This document shows, one piece after another, positions 25,090 through 33,526 of a DNA stretch of 35,659 bases; position 1 is the stretch's first letter, and each line of letters starts with the position of its first letter. Location: assembly GCF_000472525.1 (NCBI RefSeq), contig NZ_AWZT01000016.1:103407-139065 (forward strand), in the 5' to 3' direction. Under the pieces are notes generated by a model, which made no database searches, had not been told where the DNA came from, and was given only the letters and a program-made list of their open reading frames with translations. A program made the translations under genes and the position numbers. The stretch comes from Paraburkholderia dilworthii. GTDB taxonomy: Bacteria > Pseudomonadota > Gammaproteobacteria > Burkholderiales > Burkholderiaceae.

Positions 25090-25318
25090 AGTCGATCCAT
25101 TGGAAGTATTTGATGCGGGGGTATCAGGCGCGGCCCGAATGGAATCGGACCACTGGGAGGCACGGCACGCGCGCCTTCCCAGCGTGCGTATAGTCGAATA
25201 CTAAACGTGCGGGAAATATAGATATCGGCAAAGACCCTAAATGCGGGACAAATGTCGCGAAACGTTGAGTGCTTGTCCGCGGCGAGACTTTGCATGCCTG
25301 CCGCACAGGATGCGGGGC

Positions 25319-25349
25319 GAGGGCGACGCGCCGTTGCTGCGCCGCCCTC
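25319..25349 (-). terminator. Hairpin downstream of the phasin gene
   Basis: GAGGGCG (25319-25325) pairs with CGCCCTC (25343-25349), and GCGC (25328-25331) with GCGC (25339-25342), with a two-base bulge. It begins nine bases after the phasin stop. No T-run follows on the minus strand. The rest of 25090-25357 shows no gene and presumably holds the promoter of the DXD glycosyltransferase. Confidence 0.5.
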
Positions 25350-25357
25350 TGACAGCT

Positions 25358-25867
25358 TTAATGCAAGTTCGTTTGGCCGCCCGATGAAACGACATTGCCC
25401 GAACTGTCCAGGATTGCGACTGGCTCTTTTTGCGTGACCGGAGGTTCCTCTATCGCGAGCGGACTCGTCACGTTGGTGCGGCCAGCAGATGCAAGGGCGA
25501 ACGGGGCAGCGCCGCCAAGCAGGGAGAACAGCGTGGACAGATAGCTTTGCATGCTGTCTTGCACCACGCTCGCAAGCTCGTTATGCAGATCCACGGCGAT
25601 GTCTTCGACGTGCCCCCAGTAGGCGCAGGTCTTCTTTATCGCTGCCGGAACTTGCTGCAACTGCAAGTCGATTACCTGATCCAGCGATGCGGAAGATAGC
25701 GCCGCATCGACAAGCGCCTGTTGCTCGAACAATGAGGTCTTCACAGTCTGCACATTCAGTTCGATAACTTTTTCAAAGCAAGCGACTGCTTTCGCTGCAA
25801 CGTCGTAGGCAGCAATGGCATTGCCTTCCTGGCGATCATCGGGTTGATTCAATATAACAGCGTTCAT
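25358..25867 (-). CDS. Phasin-family protein
   Basis: The protein has 169 residues. The region from about 20 to 115 is helical and amphipathic, and C-F-E-K-V-I-E-L-N-V-Q-T-V-K is the typical start of the phasin domain. The tail is Pro/Ser-rich. Phasins coat polyhydroxyalkanoate granules in the cytoplasm and are common in Burkholderiaceae. A GGAGC site precedes the ATG. No PHA synthase or depolymerase is nearby, so it looks like a scattered phasin paralogue; any link to the EPS locus is speculative. Confidence 0.85.
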   Translation of the reverse strand: MNAVILNQPDDRQEGNAIAAYDVAAKAVACFEKVIELNVQTVKTSLFEQQALVDAALSSASLDQVIDLQLQQVPAAIKKTCAYWGHVEDIAVDLHNELASVVQDSMQSYLSTLFSLLGGAAPFALASAGRTNVTSPLAIEEPPVTQKEPVAILDSSGNVVSSGGQTNLH

Positions 25868-26007
25868 GAGGGTGCTCCATGTTAGTGCGAGTAAGAGGTG
25901 CGCGATAACGCGCAGTGTTCAGCAACGGCTATTCCTCGGCATGGAAACGGATCGCACGCATGCCGGAAAGGGCGAGTCAGCAGCCAAACTTATTTGCTAT
26001 TGAGAGA

Positions 26008-26205
26008 CTACTGGCTGGCGCCGGCGGGCGCGTCACTTGCGGCGGTGGCGGGCGCCGACACCGCGGGCCCGCTCTGCGCTGCCCCACTGACGGGGGCCGC
26101 GCCACTCGCCTGATCGGTCGACGAGGAACTGGAGCGGTTGCAAGCCGACAACGCGATGGCCAGCGCGGCCGCGCTGGCCGTAATCCGCAAAGCAGTGTGT
26201 TTCAT
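26008..26205 (-). CDS. Small putative lipoprotein
   Basis: The ATG at 26205 gives 65 residues: a short basic start, an Ala/Ile/Leu core and a L-S-A-C lipobox (Cys22), then a Ser, Ala, Pro and Gly-rich low-complexity tail with no fold evident. An in-frame start at 26268 would add 21 arginine-rich residues before the signal and is less likely. It should be an inner- or outer-membrane-anchored small lipoprotein of unknown role. It lies 157 bases downstream of the efflux outer-membrane factor on the same strand, so co-transcription is possible; the 140 bases before the phasin hold nothing obvious. Confidence 0.65.
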   Translation of the reverse strand: MKHTALRITASAAALAIALSACNRSSSSSTDQASGAAPVSGAAQSGPAVSAPATAASDAPAGASQ

Positions 26206-26362
26206 AGTCGTGAAATAGCGCCCGTTGAAGCGGCACAGGGAACGCGCCGCACTGCGAGGACTCAGCAAGGCTCATGCCGTCGTGCGCCGCGCACTTTGCT
26301 GCGAGTAGCGACAGGGCGGCCACTTAGGCACAGTTGCAGCCACACGTAGACGGGGCACGCGA

Positions 26363-27823
26363 TTACAGACTGCTGGCGGACGAGGTCTGCGTGACGCCGC
26401 TGCCGAGCGCCTGAAATAACGCGGCGGTGTCGGTAAAGCGGTTTGCTTGCGCGCGAGTTTGATCGATTGCGGTCGTCAAGGCTTGACGTTGAGCGTCGAG
26501 GAGGCCGAACTGGCTAATTCCGCCCGCCGCATATTGCCGGGTTGCAACGTCCAGGCTAGCCTGCGCTTCCTGCGCGGCCTCGGCGCGCGCCTGAAGTTCC
26601 TGTGCGTCGTTCTGCATGGCGCTCAGCGAGTCGGCGACCTGTTGCAATGCCTGAAGCACGGTTTGCCGATAGTTCGCGAACGCGGCGTCATACGCGGCCT
26701 GCGCCGCGCGTTTTTTCGCGTGCAGTTCTCCACCGTGAAAAATCGGCTGGGTCAGATTGAGGCCGATATTCCAGATGTTCAGCCCGTTCACGATGTCGCC
26801 AATGCGCGTGCGCTCCGAGCCGATTCCCGCCGACACCATGAATTGCGGATACAGGTTGGCGGTGGCGACGCCGACATTCGCGCTGGCCTTGTGCAATAAC
26901 GCTTCCGACGCCTGTATATCGGGCCGTGCACGCGCGAGCGTCGACGGTAAAGTGACGGGAATATCGACAGGCAAGTGCAACTCGCCAAAAGTGAGCTCGT
27001 CGAAATCTGCTTCCGATGGCGCCCTGCCGAGCAGAATCGCCAATTGATGATCGGCCGCCGCGAGCTGCGTCGCGAGCGGCGGCAATGAAGCACGCGTCTG
27101 TGCGAGCAGCGTGCGCTGGCTGCGCACATCGAGTTGCGACACGCCGCCTGCGGAGAAGCGTGCTTCCATGATGGACAGTTGATGTGCCTGTGCATCGGCG
27201 AGGCGTTGTGTAAGCGCGACCTGCTGTTGCAGCGACGCGCGCCGCACGGCGGTAGATACTACATTGCCGGCGATGCTGAGCCGTGCCGCATCGAGTTCAT
27301 ACGATTGGTAATCGACTTGCGCCATGCTTGCTTCGAGCGCGCGCCGATTGCCGCCGAAGATATCGAACGCATACGAAACGCTGACCGACGCGTTGAACAA
27401 CGAAAATGGCCCGGGGTTTTCCACATGCGCAATACCGAACGCAGCGGGATCCACCTTTTGCCTTGCGCCGGAAAGCGTTGCGTCGATGCCCGGGAATTGC
27501 GTGACACCGGCGAGTGCCGTGTAGTTCTCACGCGCTCCGATCAGTTTCGCGCGCGCTTGCGCGAGTGTCGGACTTTGACGCAACGCTTCGTCGACGAGAC
27601 GGTTCAGTGCGTCGGACTGGAATTGATGCCACCACATGGGCGCCTGATCTTGGCCCAGACTGAACTTCTGTGCGGCTCCCGCCGGTGCGTCCGATGAGAC
27701 AGTATGTTCAGACAGTGCGTCGCGTGTATATGTTTGCGTTTCCGGTGCTGCGGGTGCGTGAAAGTCCGGTCCCACCGCGCAGCCGGTCAAAGTCAATACG
27801 CAAATAACAGGAAGTGCTTTCAT
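26363..27823 (-). CDS. Outer-membrane efflux lipoprotein (NodT family)
   Basis: This 486-residue protein has a short signal with an L-T-G-C lipobox (Cys15) followed by A-V-G-P-D-F, the standard start of NodT-type outer-membrane factors. Two repeated TolC-type helical domains follow. Family marks include W-W-x-x-F, A-R-P-D-I-Q-A-S-E near residue 300 and L-T-Q-P-I-F-H-G-G near 350. It forms the trimeric outer-membrane duct that works with the adaptor and ABC transporter encoded upstream. Its ATG follows an AGGAAG site in the 12 bases after the permease stop, so it is the last core gene of the efflux operon. Confidence 0.94.
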   Translation of the reverse strand: MKALPVICVLTLTGCAVGPDFHAPAAPETQTYTRDALSEHTVSSDAPAGAAQKFSLGQDQAPMWWHQFQSDALNRLVDEALRQSPTLAQARAKLIGARENYTALAGVTQFPGIDATLSGARQKVDPAAFGIAHVENPGPFSLFNASVSVSYAFDIFGGNRRALEASMAQVDYQSYELDAARLSIAGNVVSTAVRRASLQQQVALTQRLADAQAHQLSIMEARFSAGGVSQLDVRSQRTLLAQTRASLPPLATQLAAADHQLAILLGRAPSEADFDELTFGELHLPVDIPVTLPSTLARARPDIQASEALLHKASANVGVATANLYPQFMVSAGIGSERTRIGDIVNGLNIWNIGLNLTQPIFHGGELHAKKRAAQAAYDAAFANYRQTVLQALQQVADSLSAMQNDAQELQARAEAAQEAQASLDVATRQYAAGGISQFGLLDAQRQALTTAIDQTRAQANRFTDTAALFQALGSGVTQTSSASSL

Positions 27824-27835
27824 GGGACATTCTTC

Positions 27836-28978
27836 CTAGTCGAGCGTGCGCCGGTAAAAGCGCAGCGCGATCGCCATCACAATGGCGGTAAAAAGAGCCA
27901 TCGGCCACACAGAGGGCCACAGGTCCGCCCATCCATCGCCCTTGAGCAGAATGCCGCGAATGAGCCGGTTGAAATAAGTCAACGGCAGCAGGTTGCCGAT
28001 GAATTGCGCCCATTGCGGCATGCCCGCAAACGGGAACATGAAACCGGAAAGAAGAATGTTCGGCAGAAAATAAAACACAGTCAGTTGCATGGCCTGCAAC
28101 TGATTTTGCGCCAGCGACGACAGTGTGATTCCGACGGTGAGGTTCGCGGCAATGAAGAGCAGCGTGGCCAGATAGATCGCCACCGGATTTCCGACAAAAG
28201 GCACATGAAACACGAAGCGCGTCGCAATCAGAATGATCGACGCCTGAATCAGGCCGATGGCGACATACGGCACGATCTTGCCCGTCATGACCTCGATGGG
28301 CAGAACTGGCGTAGCGAGCAGGTTTTCCATCGTGCCGCGTTCACGTTCGCGTGTGACGGCGAGACCTGTCATCATCACGAGCGTCATTGTCAGAATGACG
28401 CCCATGAGCCCGGGAACGACGTTGTACTGCGTAATGCCTTCCGGGTTGTACAGATTGTGAACCTGCACACCAAATGCGCTTTGCCGGCCGTTCAGATGCG
28501 CAAGTGGTCCCGTGATGTCCTTGTCGGCGACCGGCTGCACGAGGTTCGGCAGCGCGGCGACGGCCGTGTGAGTCGCGGTCGGGTCGGTCGCGTCGGCTTC
28601 GACGAGCAGCGAAGGGTGCTCGCCGCGCAGCAGCTTTCTTGAGAAATCGACGGGTATGTTCAGCACGAATTGCACACGGCCCTGCGCGAGCGCGCGGCGC
28701 CCGGCTTCTTCGTCGGGCAGCGTTTCGACGATGTCGAAATACGCCGAGTTGGTCATCGCCGCAATGAAGCTGCGCGAGAACTCGCTCTGATCGTGAACGA
28801 TGACGGCGGTCGGTAGATGCTTCGGGTCGGTGTTGATTGCGAAACCGAACAGCGCGAGTTGAACGATGGGTACGCCCACGATCATTGCGAATGTGACGCG
28901 GTCGCGCCGTAACTGAAGGAACTCCTTCAGCACCACGCTCCACCAGCGCATCAACGAAAAGACAGTACCTGTGCTCAC
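27836..28978 (-). CDS. ABC-2 type transporter permease (YbhS/YbhR-like)
   Basis: A GTG start at 28978, overlapping the ATPase stop and preceded by GGAG, gives 380 residues, normal for the family; the longer frame to 29224 lies inside the ATPase gene. One helix near residues 28-48 is followed by a large extracytoplasmic domain (F-A-I-N-T-D-P-K-H-L-P onward) and five C-terminal helices. R-E-R-E-R-G-T-M-E-N-L-L-A-T-P, the conserved coupling segment of ABC-2 permeases, lies near residue 220. A single permease gene implies a homodimer, whereas E. coli YbhSR is a pair. It should move a drug-like or lipid-like substrate across the inner membrane. Confidence 0.94.
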   Translation of the reverse strand: MSTGTVFSLMRWWSVVLKEFLQLRRDRVTFAMIVGVPIVQLALFGFAINTDPKHLPTAVIVHDQSEFSRSFIAAMTNSAYFDIVETLPDEEAGRRALAQGRVQFVLNIPVDFSRKLLRGEHPSLLVEADATDPTATHTAVAALPNLVQPVADKDITGPLAHLNGRQSAFGVQVHNLYNPEGITQYNVVPGLMGVILTMTLVMMTGLAVTRERERGTMENLLATPVLPIEVMTGKIVPYVAIGLIQASIILIATRFVFHVPFVGNPVAIYLATLLFIAANLTVGITLSSLAQNQLQAMQLTVFYFLPNILLSGFMFPFAGMPQWAQFIGNLLPLTYFNRLIRGILLKGDGWADLWPSVWPMALFTAIVMAIALRFYRRTLD

Positions 28979-29919
28979 GACTGCGCTCCGAAATTGTCTT
29001 TCGAATGACTCATCAAATAGATGAACACGTCTTCGAGTCCTGTTTCGATTGGCTCCATTCGCAGTGCAGTGCCTGCGGTGACCTCTCTGATCGCGCGCTC
29101 CAGCGCCGCGTGATCGCGCCCGCTCGCGTGCAGCGCGGCGCCGAATACCACGGTCTGATCGACGCCGGGCGTCGCACGCAGCTTCTCCGACAATTCGCTC
29201 AGATGCTCGCTCTGGATCGACCACGTCGCGAGATCCTGCGACTCGATTACGTCTCGCGACGTGCCTTGCGCGAGCAGTTTTCCGTATGCGATATAGGCGA
29301 GCTTGTGACAGCGTTCGGCTTCATCCATGTAGTGCGTGCTGACGAGAACCGATATGCCGCGCGCCGCAAGGCGATGCAATTCTTCCCAGAAGTCGCGGCG
29401 GGCGGTGGGGTCGACGCCCGCGGTCGGCTCGTCGAGCAACAGCAGTTTCGGCTCGTGCAGCATGCATGCAGCGAGCGCCAGACGTTGCTTCCAGCCTCCA
29501 GATAGCGAACCCGTCAGCTGGCTCGCGCGGCTTTGCAGCCCGAGTGCTTCAAGCGATTTGTCGACGGCTTCGCGCCGGTTGCGCATCTGGTAAATGCGTG
29601 CGACGAAGTCGAGGTTCTCGCGAATCGTCAGATCCTCCCAGTACGAGAAGCGCTGCGTCATATAGCCGACATTGCGCTTGATCTGCGCGCTCTCGCGGCG
29701 GATGTCGTAGCCGAGGCAGGTGCCGGTGCCCGAGTCCGGCGTGAGGAGACCGCACATCAAACGGATACAGGTGGTCTTGCCGCTGCCGTTCGGTCCGAGG
29801 AAACCGAAAATCTCGCCGCGCGCGACCTGCAATGAAACGTCGTTGACCACATGCTTGTCGCCGAAATGCTTGTTCAGCTCATGCACGTCGATGACGTAAT
29901 CGCGAGCATTGGTACTCAT
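28975..29919 (-). CDS. ABC transporter ATP-binding protein (YbhF-like, single domain)
   Basis: This 314-residue protein has Walker A G-P-N-G-S-G-K-T near residue 44, a Q-loop near Y-M-T-Q-R-F-S-Y-W-E-D, the signature L-S-G-G-W-K-Q-R and Walker B L-L-L-L-D-E-P-T-A-G-V-D-P. The switch histidine is in S-T-H-Y-M-D-E-A-E. A C-terminal domain ends with a G-L-E-D-V-F-I-Y-L segment typical of DrrA/YbhF-type exporters. It has one nucleotide-binding domain, whereas E. coli YbhF has two in tandem. It overlaps the adaptor stop (ATGA) and the permease start (GTGA), so the operon is translationally coupled. Confidence 0.95.
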   Translation of the reverse strand: MSTNARDYVIDVHELNKHFGDKHVVNDVSLQVARGEIFGFLGPNGSGKTTCIRLMCGLLTPDSGTGTCLGYDIRRESAQIKRNVGYMTQRFSYWEDLTIRENLDFVARIYQMRNRREAVDKSLEALGLQSRASQLTGSLSGGWKQRLALAACMLHEPKLLLLDEPTAGVDPTARRDFWEELHRLAARGISVLVSTHYMDEAERCHKLAYIAYGKLLAQGTSRDVIESQDLATWSIQSEHLSELSEKLRATPGVDQTVVFGAALHASGRDHAALERAIREVTAGTALRMEPIETGLEDVFIYLMSHSKDNFGAQS

Positions 29920-30884
29920 TTGAGCGCCACCGTCACAGGCTGACCCGGATGAAGTTTCGTTGCGTCTGCGGCGGACGGATGCGCCTCGATCATGAAGACC
30001 AGTTTCGCGCGGCTTTCGTTGCTATAGATGACCGGCGGCGTATACTCTGCGTTGTTCGAAACGTAGGTGATTTTCGCGGGTAAATCCGCTGCGCAGCCGT
30101 CGCAATGTATCCTCACTTCGCGTCCGGGCGCGAGTGCGCCGACCAGCGCCTCGGGCACGAAAAACCGCACCTTGATGTTCTGCGGCGGCAGCATCTGCAC
30201 GACCGGACTGCCGGCCGCCACCCATTCACCGCTGCGATAGAGCGTGTCGTAGACAAACCCGTCCGCAGGTGCATTCACGCGCTTCTGATCCAGTTTCCAC
30301 TGCGCCTGTGCGACCACGGCTTCGGCCGCGGCGACCTGCGCCTGTTGCGCGCCGATCTGTTGCGAGCGTCCGGGTAAGCGCGCCACTTCGACTTGACTCG
30401 TGAGTTCGCGTACTTGCGCCGAAGTGGCATCCGCATTCGCGCGCGAATCGTCGAGTTGCGCTTTCGAAATGCCGCCTGCGCTGTACTGCGCTTCGTCTCG
30501 CGTAAGTTGCAGCGCTGCCTTGCGCGCGTTGGCAACGGCCTCGGCAAGCTGTGCGCGATTGACGTTGACTTCCGGTGCTCGCTTGCCGGTCTGAATGTCG
30601 GCGAGTTGAGAGCGGGCAGCCGCGAGTTGCTGCTGCGCCTGCCGAAGCGCTGCGGTTTCGTCGACGACATCGAGCGTGAAAAGCGGCGAATCTGCTTTCA
30701 CGGTTTGTCCGCGCGTTACCTGCAGTTGCGTGAGCGTGCCGGCCTGCGACGAGCCGAGGTACACATATTCACCCTCTACATAGCCCTGGTAAGCGTTCTC
30801 GTCGCGATGCGAGCAGGCCATGAGCAGCACGCCGATGAGCAGCGCGATCAAGGGCGGTCTGATTGAAGCGATGAAGTTCTTCAT
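29916..30884 (-). CDS. HlyD-family periplasmic adaptor (YbhG-like)
   Basis: The 322-residue protein starts with a membrane or lipoprotein-like signal (L-L-M-A-C, Cys24) and then Y-V-E-G-E-Y-V-Y-L-G-S, the first barrel-sandwich half of membrane fusion proteins. A long alpha-hairpin rich in Ala and Gln follows (about 75-200), then the second sandwich half with A-P-A-D-G-F-V-Y-D. It bridges the inner-membrane ABC transporter and the outer-membrane factor. It is the first gene of the operon, divergent from a TetR regulator, in the same arrangement as E. coli cecR-ybhGFSR. Confidence 0.94.
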   Translation of the reverse strand: MKNFIASIRPPLIALLIGVLLMACSHRDENAYQGYVEGEYVYLGSSQAGTLTQLQVTRGQTVKADSPLFTLDVVDETAALRQAQQQLAAARSQLADIQTGKRAPEVNVNRAQLAEAVANARKAALQLTRDEAQYSAGGISKAQLDDSRANADATSAQVRELTSQVEVARLPGRSQQIGAQQAQVAAAEAVVAQAQWKLDQKRVNAPADGFVYDTLYRSGEWVAAGSPVVQMLPPQNIKVRFFVPEALVGALAPGREVRIHCDGCAADLPAKITYVSNNAEYTPPVIYSNESRAKLVFMIEAHPSAADATKLHPGQPVTVALK

Positions 30885-31011
30885 TGATCTGATTCCACTT
30901 TACGTGCCTCAGTCGCGGCGCATGTCCAGTAAGCAATCCATTCTCGAGCGCGGGAAGCGGTATTCGTGATGCTTACCTGAGTGCCCGATCCGCCCGGATG
31001 AAGTAGAATGA

Positions 31012-31041
31012 ATGCTATGCGAATTTGAATTCGAATTCAAA
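31012..31041 (-). promoter_or_regulatory. Efflux operon promoter overlapped by a perfect palindrome
   Basis: An 18-base perfect palindrome lies at 31024-31041 (TTTGAATTCGAATTCAAA). On the minus strand TTGAAT (31035-31040) and TAGCAT (31012-31017) are 17 bases apart, a good -35/-10 pair for the efflux operon. The palindrome covers the -35 and most of the spacer. This is the expected place for a TetR-type repressor to bind and shut the promoter. It also lies 24 bases before the regulator start, so autoregulation is likely. Confidence 0.75.
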
Positions 31042-31065
31042 CTGTTTTTTGAGCCCGACTTTCCC

Positions 31066-31890
31066 ATGCCGACAAAACCAGCGACGACCGCCAAGCACAT
31101 CGACCACAAAGAAACGGCTAAAAAAGCGCAAGGTGCACGTGAGCCTAACGCGACGAAACGTACTGACCGGGTGACAGACGCCGTCGCAACGCCACGGGCG
31201 AATCGAGTGAAAGAACCGGCGGCGCTGAAACAGTCGAAAGCGGTGAAGCGCGCGAGCCGGCCCGACGGCGCGGCGACACGCCAGCATCTGCTCGACATTG
31301 CGGGGCAGGTGTTCGCCGCGCGCGGTTTCGCCGATGCCACCAGCAAGGAAATCTGTGAGCGTGCGGGTACGCCGATGGCGTCTGTGAACTATCACTTCGG
31401 CAGTCGCGAGGCGCTATACGAGGCGGCGCTCGTGGAAGCGCATCGTCAGGTCGTGAGCCTCGATGAATTGACCGCGCTCACAGCAGCGCCGGGCGACGTC
31501 AGGGACAAATTGCGCGCGGTGATCTCGCGGTTCGTCGGTCTGTCGACCAGCACGAGCGCGCCTTGGGGATTCATGCTGATGTTGCGCGAGGTGCTGTCTC
31601 CGTCGCCCGCGATTCCCGCACTGATCGAAAAGGCGGTGCGGCCAAAGGCGGCCGTGCTGCTGGGATTGATCGGGGAAGTATTGCAGTTGAATCCGCAGGA
31701 GCCGGCTGTGCAACGAGCGTTGATGTTCACCGTGCTGCCCTGCATCGCGCTGATGATTGCGCCAAGGCAGATGCAGGCAGCGTTGCTGCCCGCCGTCGCA
31801 AAAGATAAAAACGCGCTCGTCGAAGACTTTGTCCGCTTCGTGATGGCGGGGCTCGATGCAGTCGCCGCCGCACACGGGGCTCGCAAATAG
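31066..31890 (+). CDS. TetR-family regulator (CecR/YbiH-like)
   Basis: The ATG at 31066 gives 274 residues; the ATG at 31012 lies in the putative promoter and would put the palindrome in the coding sequence. The first 65 residues are a lysine- and alanine-rich, probably disordered extension. The TetR helix-turn-helix follows (I-A-G-Q-V-F-A-A-R-G-F-A-D-A-T, then S-V-N-Y-H-F-G-S-R-E-A-L-Y). The C-terminal domain resembles the CecR group, including W-G-F-M-L-M-L-R-E and L-M-F-T-V-L-P-C. CecR-like proteins repress a neighbouring ABC efflux operon and respond to toxic compounds, which fits the divergent genes here. Confidence 0.92.
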   Translation: MPTKPATTAKHIDHKETAKKAQGAREPNATKRTDRVTDAVATPRANRVKEPAALKQSKAVKRASRPDGAATRQHLLDIAGQVFAARGFADATSKEICERAGTPMASVNYHFGSREALYEAALVEAHRQVVSLDELTALTAAPGDVRDKLRAVISRFVGLSTSTSAPWGFMLMLREVLSPSPAIPALIEKAVRPKAAVLLGLIGEVLQLNPQEPAVQRALMFTVLPCIALMIAPRQMQAALLPAVAKDKNALVEDFVRFVMAGLDAVAAAHGARK

Positions 31891-31892
31891 CT

Positions 31893-32681
31893 CTATTGGT
31901 CGAACGCGATTCCGCGTCTGCGCAGCTCGCGCATCGCACTGTCCAGATGAGCGCGCGCGCTTTCCTTGTCGCCGGCACGCATCTGTTCATAAGTGCGCTG
32001 CGCTACGTCGTGCGGCACCGCTTTGAGTGGACGGTTGCTGCTCATTGCCTTTAGCTGCACCTGCGCCGCGCGCTCCAGGTAATAAAGATCGTCCCACGCT
32101 TGCGCAATACTCTCGCCCGCCACCATGACGCCGTGATTCTTGAGGAACACGATATCCGCATCGCCGAGCGTCCTGGCAATACGGTCGCCTTCCGAATCGT
32201 CCAGCGCGAGACCGTTGTAGTTTTCATCGACGGCTGTGCGGCCATAGAACTTCAATGCGGTCTGCCCGAGCCACAATAGCGGCGGACCTTCGAGCAGGCA
32301 CAACGCTGTCGCATTCGGCATATGCGTGTGAAAAGCGGCCTTCACCCGAGGCTTTAACCGATGCAAACGCGCATGGATATAAAACGCAGTCGCTTCGGGC
32401 TTGCCTTCGCCAGCCACGACATGTCCGTCGAAATCGCAAACTAGCAGCTGCGATGCAGTGATTTCGGAGAACGCGTATCCATACGGATTCACGAAAAACA
32501 GATTGTCGTGTCCCGGCACGACAGCCGAGAAGTGATTGCAGATTCCCTCTTCAAAACCATACTGCGCCGCGAGTTGAAAGCATGCCGCGAGTTCAATTCG
32601 CGCCCTGTTGACTTCATCGGACTCGAGTCTCAGCGTCGGTGTCGGATTCGACGCGCCAATGGAGGAAAGCGTGTGCGCCAT
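31893..32681 (-). CDS. Class II aldolase/adducin-family protein
   Basis: From the second ATG at 32681, nine bases after AGGA, the protein has 262 residues; the ATG at 32687 is only three bases from that site. The family core includes G-I-C-N-H-F-S-A near residue 50, V-N-P-Y-G-Y-A-F and the zinc-binding F-H-T-H-M-P near 120. K-N-H-G-V-M-V-A-G lies further on. Members cleave or isomerise phosphorylated sugars or related hydroxy-carbonyl compounds, or decarboxylate them, in the cytoplasm. The substrate is unknown. It follows the HAD gene by 18 bases and ends two bases from the convergent TetR stop. Confidence 0.9.
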   Translation of the reverse strand: MAHTLSSIGASNPTPTLRLESDEVNRARIELAACFQLAAQYGFEEGICNHFSAVVPGHDNLFFVNPYGYAFSEITASQLLVCDFDGHVVAGEGKPEATAFYIHARLHRLKPRVKAAFHTHMPNATALCLLEGPPLLWLGQTALKFYGRTAVDENYNGLALDDSEGDRIARTLGDADIVFLKNHGVMVAGESIAQAWDDLYYLERAAQVQLKAMSSNRPLKAVPHDVAQRTYEQMRAGDKESARAHLDSAMRELRRRGIAFDQ

Positions 32682-32699
32682 AGTCATAGTTCCTGAAAG

Positions 32700-33404
32700 T
32701 CACCAGCCGAGCGAAGCGAAAAGCGCCGGAACCTGATCGAGTGTCGAGAGCGTTGCATCCGGCGTGTAATCGGGCAGCAGCGTGCGGCCCGTTGCACGAT
32801 CTATCCACACGCAGCGAAAACCCACGTCGCGCGCGGCCGCATGGTCGAGATGCGGACTCGCGCAAATATGCACGACTTCGTCGCGCGTCACGCCGAGTTG
32901 CTCATGCGCGTAATCGAACAGCCGTCGCGCGGGCTTGTATGCGCGCGCCTGCTGAGCGGTGATGACGCGGTCGATATGGCCGCCGAGTTGCGCGACATTG
33001 CCGGCAATGACGTCGTCGTCGGTATTCGACACGATGCACAGGTGATAGCCATCTTGCTTCAGGCGCTGCAATGTGTCGACTACTTCCGGAAACGGCGGCA
33101 TCGCGGAGATGCGGTCCGTCAATATGCGCACGTCGCGTTCGTCGCCTGGCAACCCCAGTTCCGCGAGTGCCAGACGCAGGCCGATGCCTGCCACCTCGCG
33201 AAACGAGCGATGCGGCGGGGTCTGTTCGAGCGCGTGTTCGTGCCGGTCATACACTGCGATGAGTTTCGCAGGGTCGAGGTCGTGACTCTGCTTCGTCTCG
33301 AGAATTTCGCGGACGGCGGCCTGCAAGCCTTCGTCCCACTGGATCAGCGTGCCGTAGCAGTCGAACGTCAGCCAGCGCGGGCGAGCGGTGTTGTGCAATG
33401 ACAT
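32700..33404 (-). CDS. HAD hydrolase, haloacid dehalogenase type II-like
   Basis: This 234-residue protein has the HAD motifs in order: F-D-C-Y-G-T-L-I (Asp15 nucleophile), I-V-S-N-T-D near residue 107, a lysine in A-Y-K-P-A-R-R-L-F-D near 135, and H-I-C-A-S-P-H-L-D-H-A-A-A late. The F-D-x-Y-G-T-L start is typical of type II haloacid dehalogenases and related phosphatases. It should release halide or phosphate from a small acid or sugar. A GGAG site precedes the ATG. It is transcribed with the aldolase, which suggests consecutive steps in one catabolic pathway. Confidence 0.9.
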   Translation of the reverse strand: MSLHNTARPRWLTFDCYGTLIQWDEGLQAAVREILETKQSHDLDPAKLIAVYDRHEHALEQTPPHRSFREVAGIGLRLALAELGLPGDERDVRILTDRISAMPPFPEVVDTLQRLKQDGYHLCIVSNTDDDVIAGNVAQLGGHIDRVITAQQARAYKPARRLFDYAHEQLGVTRDEVVHICASPHLDHAAARDVGFRCVWIDRATGRTLLPDYTPDATLSTLDQVPALFASLGW

Positions 33405-33526
33405 GGATGGCTCCGAAATGAATGGATTCTGTGAATGGCGTCAAGGTTAGGCGCATTGACAGTTATTTGAAAATTAAATTAATCTCTTTACGTCAGTTGC
33501 ACCATCAATAACGAAGCGAGCCCATC
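33405..33526. promoter_or_regulatory. Divergent promoter region of HAD and LysR genes
   Basis: The 122-base gap contains an AT-rich segment around 33459-33484 with ATTTGAAAATTAAAT, loosely symmetric, where a LysR-type T-N11-A operator could lie. Nothing more specific could be assigned. Confidence 0.45.

Noticed and set aside
27704..28642. Plus-strand reading frame of about 312 codons
   Set aside because: It lies antisense to the outer-membrane factor and permease genes, whose motifs are clear, and has no recognisable domain.
27836..29224. Longer permease with 82 extra N-terminal residues
   Set aside because: The extension lies inside the ATPase gene and is an Arg-rich shadow; the GTG at 28978 has a ribosome site and gives the family length.
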